A program made the position numbers and the translations under genes. This document shows, one piece after another, positions 62,688-64,000 of a stretch of 64,000 nucleotides of DNA. Numbering within the stretch: the stretch's first letter is position 1; every line of letters starts with the position of its first letter. This stretch comes from Branchinecta lynchi (taxonomy: Eukaryota > Arthropoda > Branchiopoda > Anostraca > Branchinectidae): the NCBI GenBank assembly GCA_023053575.1, contig JAKZAP010000021.1, positions 1,571,790 through 1,635,789 of the forward strand, in the 5' to 3' direction. Below the pieces are notes generated by a model. The model did not search any database, was not told the DNA's origin, and saw nothing but the letters and a program-made list of their open reading frames with translations.

Positions 62688-63931
62688 CTATGGTTCACCC
62701 GGTCGAATGCCTTCGTTGAATCTACAAAGCAAACAAACACTGGCGTAGTATAACACCAAAAGTATTCCACAACGAATTTTAAATACAAATATCGCAAAAT
62801 CTACACCATGAGAAGCTTTAAAATCAAACTGGTAATCACTTGTTATAAGGCTATCCTTCAGTTTCGAAAGGATACACCTTTCCAACACCTTCGACAGAAT
62901 AGTGGCAAGAGCAATTGGTCTGTAACTATCCGACAAAGCAACATCACACCCTCGACCCTAAGGTACACAGCCATCAGTGAATCCGGCACACAACCATGCC
63001 GAATAAACGCGTTAAATAACAGAGCCAAAATCCCAAACTGCTCTGTCGATGCATACTTAAGATGTCTAGCAGATATACCGTCTACTCCTCCGGCTTTCGC
63101 AACATCCAGCTCCCTTACCAATTTCTCGACTTCACATGCAAGAATATGGTTTAGGGATTCTGAAGCAGAAAGGGTACTCGTCCAAGAGCGATCACTGGGC
63201 ACCAAATTAAAAAGTGAAGAATACTTTTCCCGCCATAATTCTGCAATATCACCATCACCGACCACACCATCTACAGTTTGAGAATTATGGAACGCATTTC
63301 CAGACCATCGATACAAATCTGCAAGATGTCTATTCCACCCAGGAATCTCGACATGACTCCTCCTCTTAGAACGAGCTCCTGTTAGCGGTATTGATATCCT
63401 CGCAGCGACGGTCAGAGCACTAATAAATTGCACATAAATATAAAAAATCGCCGACTTATGATTAGCATCATTACAGCACGGATCAGTGCAAACAAGCGCG
63501 TAATTTTGCAAATTTAACTTACTTAGTCCATCCTTTGTAGAAACCAAATAATTCAGAAGATCCTCGGGCCTGGCAGACTGCCAATCACACTTCGGGCCCA
63601 CGAGAGGGCATTCTCTGCTGCTAACAGGACTAAATATCACTGCGTCAACAATTAATCTAAACATAAGTGGTAAATGATCGGGTCCCATACCATAATCAAT
63701 ACGGAAACCATCTAATAGTTGGGAGCAAGACTGAGAAGCCAGCACGTGATCTAACCAAGATTTCGAGCCCAAATGAGTCTCGCTCACATACGTGAAAGAA
63801 TCACAAGGTAGAGAAATAACGTCACGAATCGAAAGATTACACGAATCCGCGAAATCTTTTAGATACTTAAAGTACCCAGGATTCTGACTAGCAGGACACG
63901 CATTCGCATTCCAATCACCAACAATAATCAT
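62688..63931 (-). pseudogene. Endonuclease C-terminus and start of reverse transcriptase
   Basis: The frame 63931-62858 begins MIIVGDWNANACPAS (endonuclease GDWNA) and passes SWLDHVLAS and MGPDHLPLMF (catalytic DH). After a linker it enters VRELDVAKAGGVDGISARHLK, the first reverse transcriptase segment. It then shifts frame near 62900. The frame 62936-62688 carries YRPIALATILSKVLERCI and decays before motif A. Confidence 0.75.
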
Positions 63932-64000
63932 GTCATTTTAGTCAAGGCATCCAGTGAAAACACCTAGTCTGTTCAGACACTCTAAGAGTTCTGGTTCGTG

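Larger units (their letters stand above)
61706..64000 (-). mobile_element. Non-LTR retrotransposon, (ATT)n tail, runs past the window end
   Basis: On the minus strand the order is endonuclease end, reverse transcriptase, 3' UTR and an (ATT)n tail at about 61708-61731, next to an element end CGCTGAAATAAAAGTG. The coding region is broken into at least four frames. The 5' part lies beyond position 64000. Confidence 0.7.

Overview
The window is nuclear DNA of an invertebrate animal, most likely an arthropod. It is AT-rich, intron-rich and full of transposons. The one host gene I can identify is a receptor-type guanylate cyclase (natriuretic-peptide-receptor-like) on the minus strand. Six exons fit together in consistent splice phase (57253-57176, 40869-40625, 38178-38033, 30490-30349, 15836-15746, 10543-10347). 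They cover the second half of the ANF-type ligand-binding domain, the juxtamembrane cysteine segment, the transmembrane helix and the start of the cytoplasmic region. Earlier exons lie beyond position 64000, and the kinase-homology and cyclase exons lie before position 1. Nearly everything else is intron or flank filled with mobile DNA.

The most notable object is a complete 7.7 kb virus-like transposon at 18145-25819, inside the intron between the 30.4 kb and 15.8 kb exons. It has 221-bp terminal inverted repeats (TIRs) that begin AG, each enclosing an 88-base hairpin, and a 6-bp target duplication (GGGGGA). A tightly packed minus-strand cluster encodes a small basic protein, an unknown conserved protein, a retroviral-type integrase with a C-terminal chromodomain, a penton-like minor capsid protein (broken), a basic pX-like protein, a major capsid protein of the F54H12.2 type (split into two overlapping frames) and an adenain-type cysteine protease. 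A divergent, spliced, cysteine-rich gene with its own TATA box and initiator runs on the plus strand. The first 900 bases hold a tRNA-like gene and short iterated motifs. No DNA polymerase B and no packaging ATPase are visible, so this is a compact Polinton/adintovirus relative. It sits inside a small hAT-type MITE (17844-25858) that has its own 8-bp target duplication.

Other mobile DNA, left to right: a foldback array of about 20-bp units (2.9-3.3 kb); a Mutator-like remnant with tandem-repeat TIRs (11.8-12.9 kb); three Harbinger-type MITEs flanked by TTA or TAA; two TTAA-flanked elements nested in an older MITE family; a hAT-type element (51150-56612) carrying a degraded non-LTR retrotransposon; two more non-LTR fragments (42.4-43.3 kb and 61.7-64.0 kb); a tRNA-derived SINE (49.4 kb); and several 3' stubs of non-LTR elements, each with a different microsatellite tail. 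Two long non-coding families dominate by length. Family A (five copies, all in the same orientation) has a core of roughly 130-140 bp tandem units and ends in GACG repeats. Family B (four copies plus fragments) has short terminal palindromes.

Stretches not listed below are intron or intergenic DNA in which I see no gene. Most short open frames there lie in repeats and have no recognisable domain. Percent identities and alignments are by eye only; no database search was possible.
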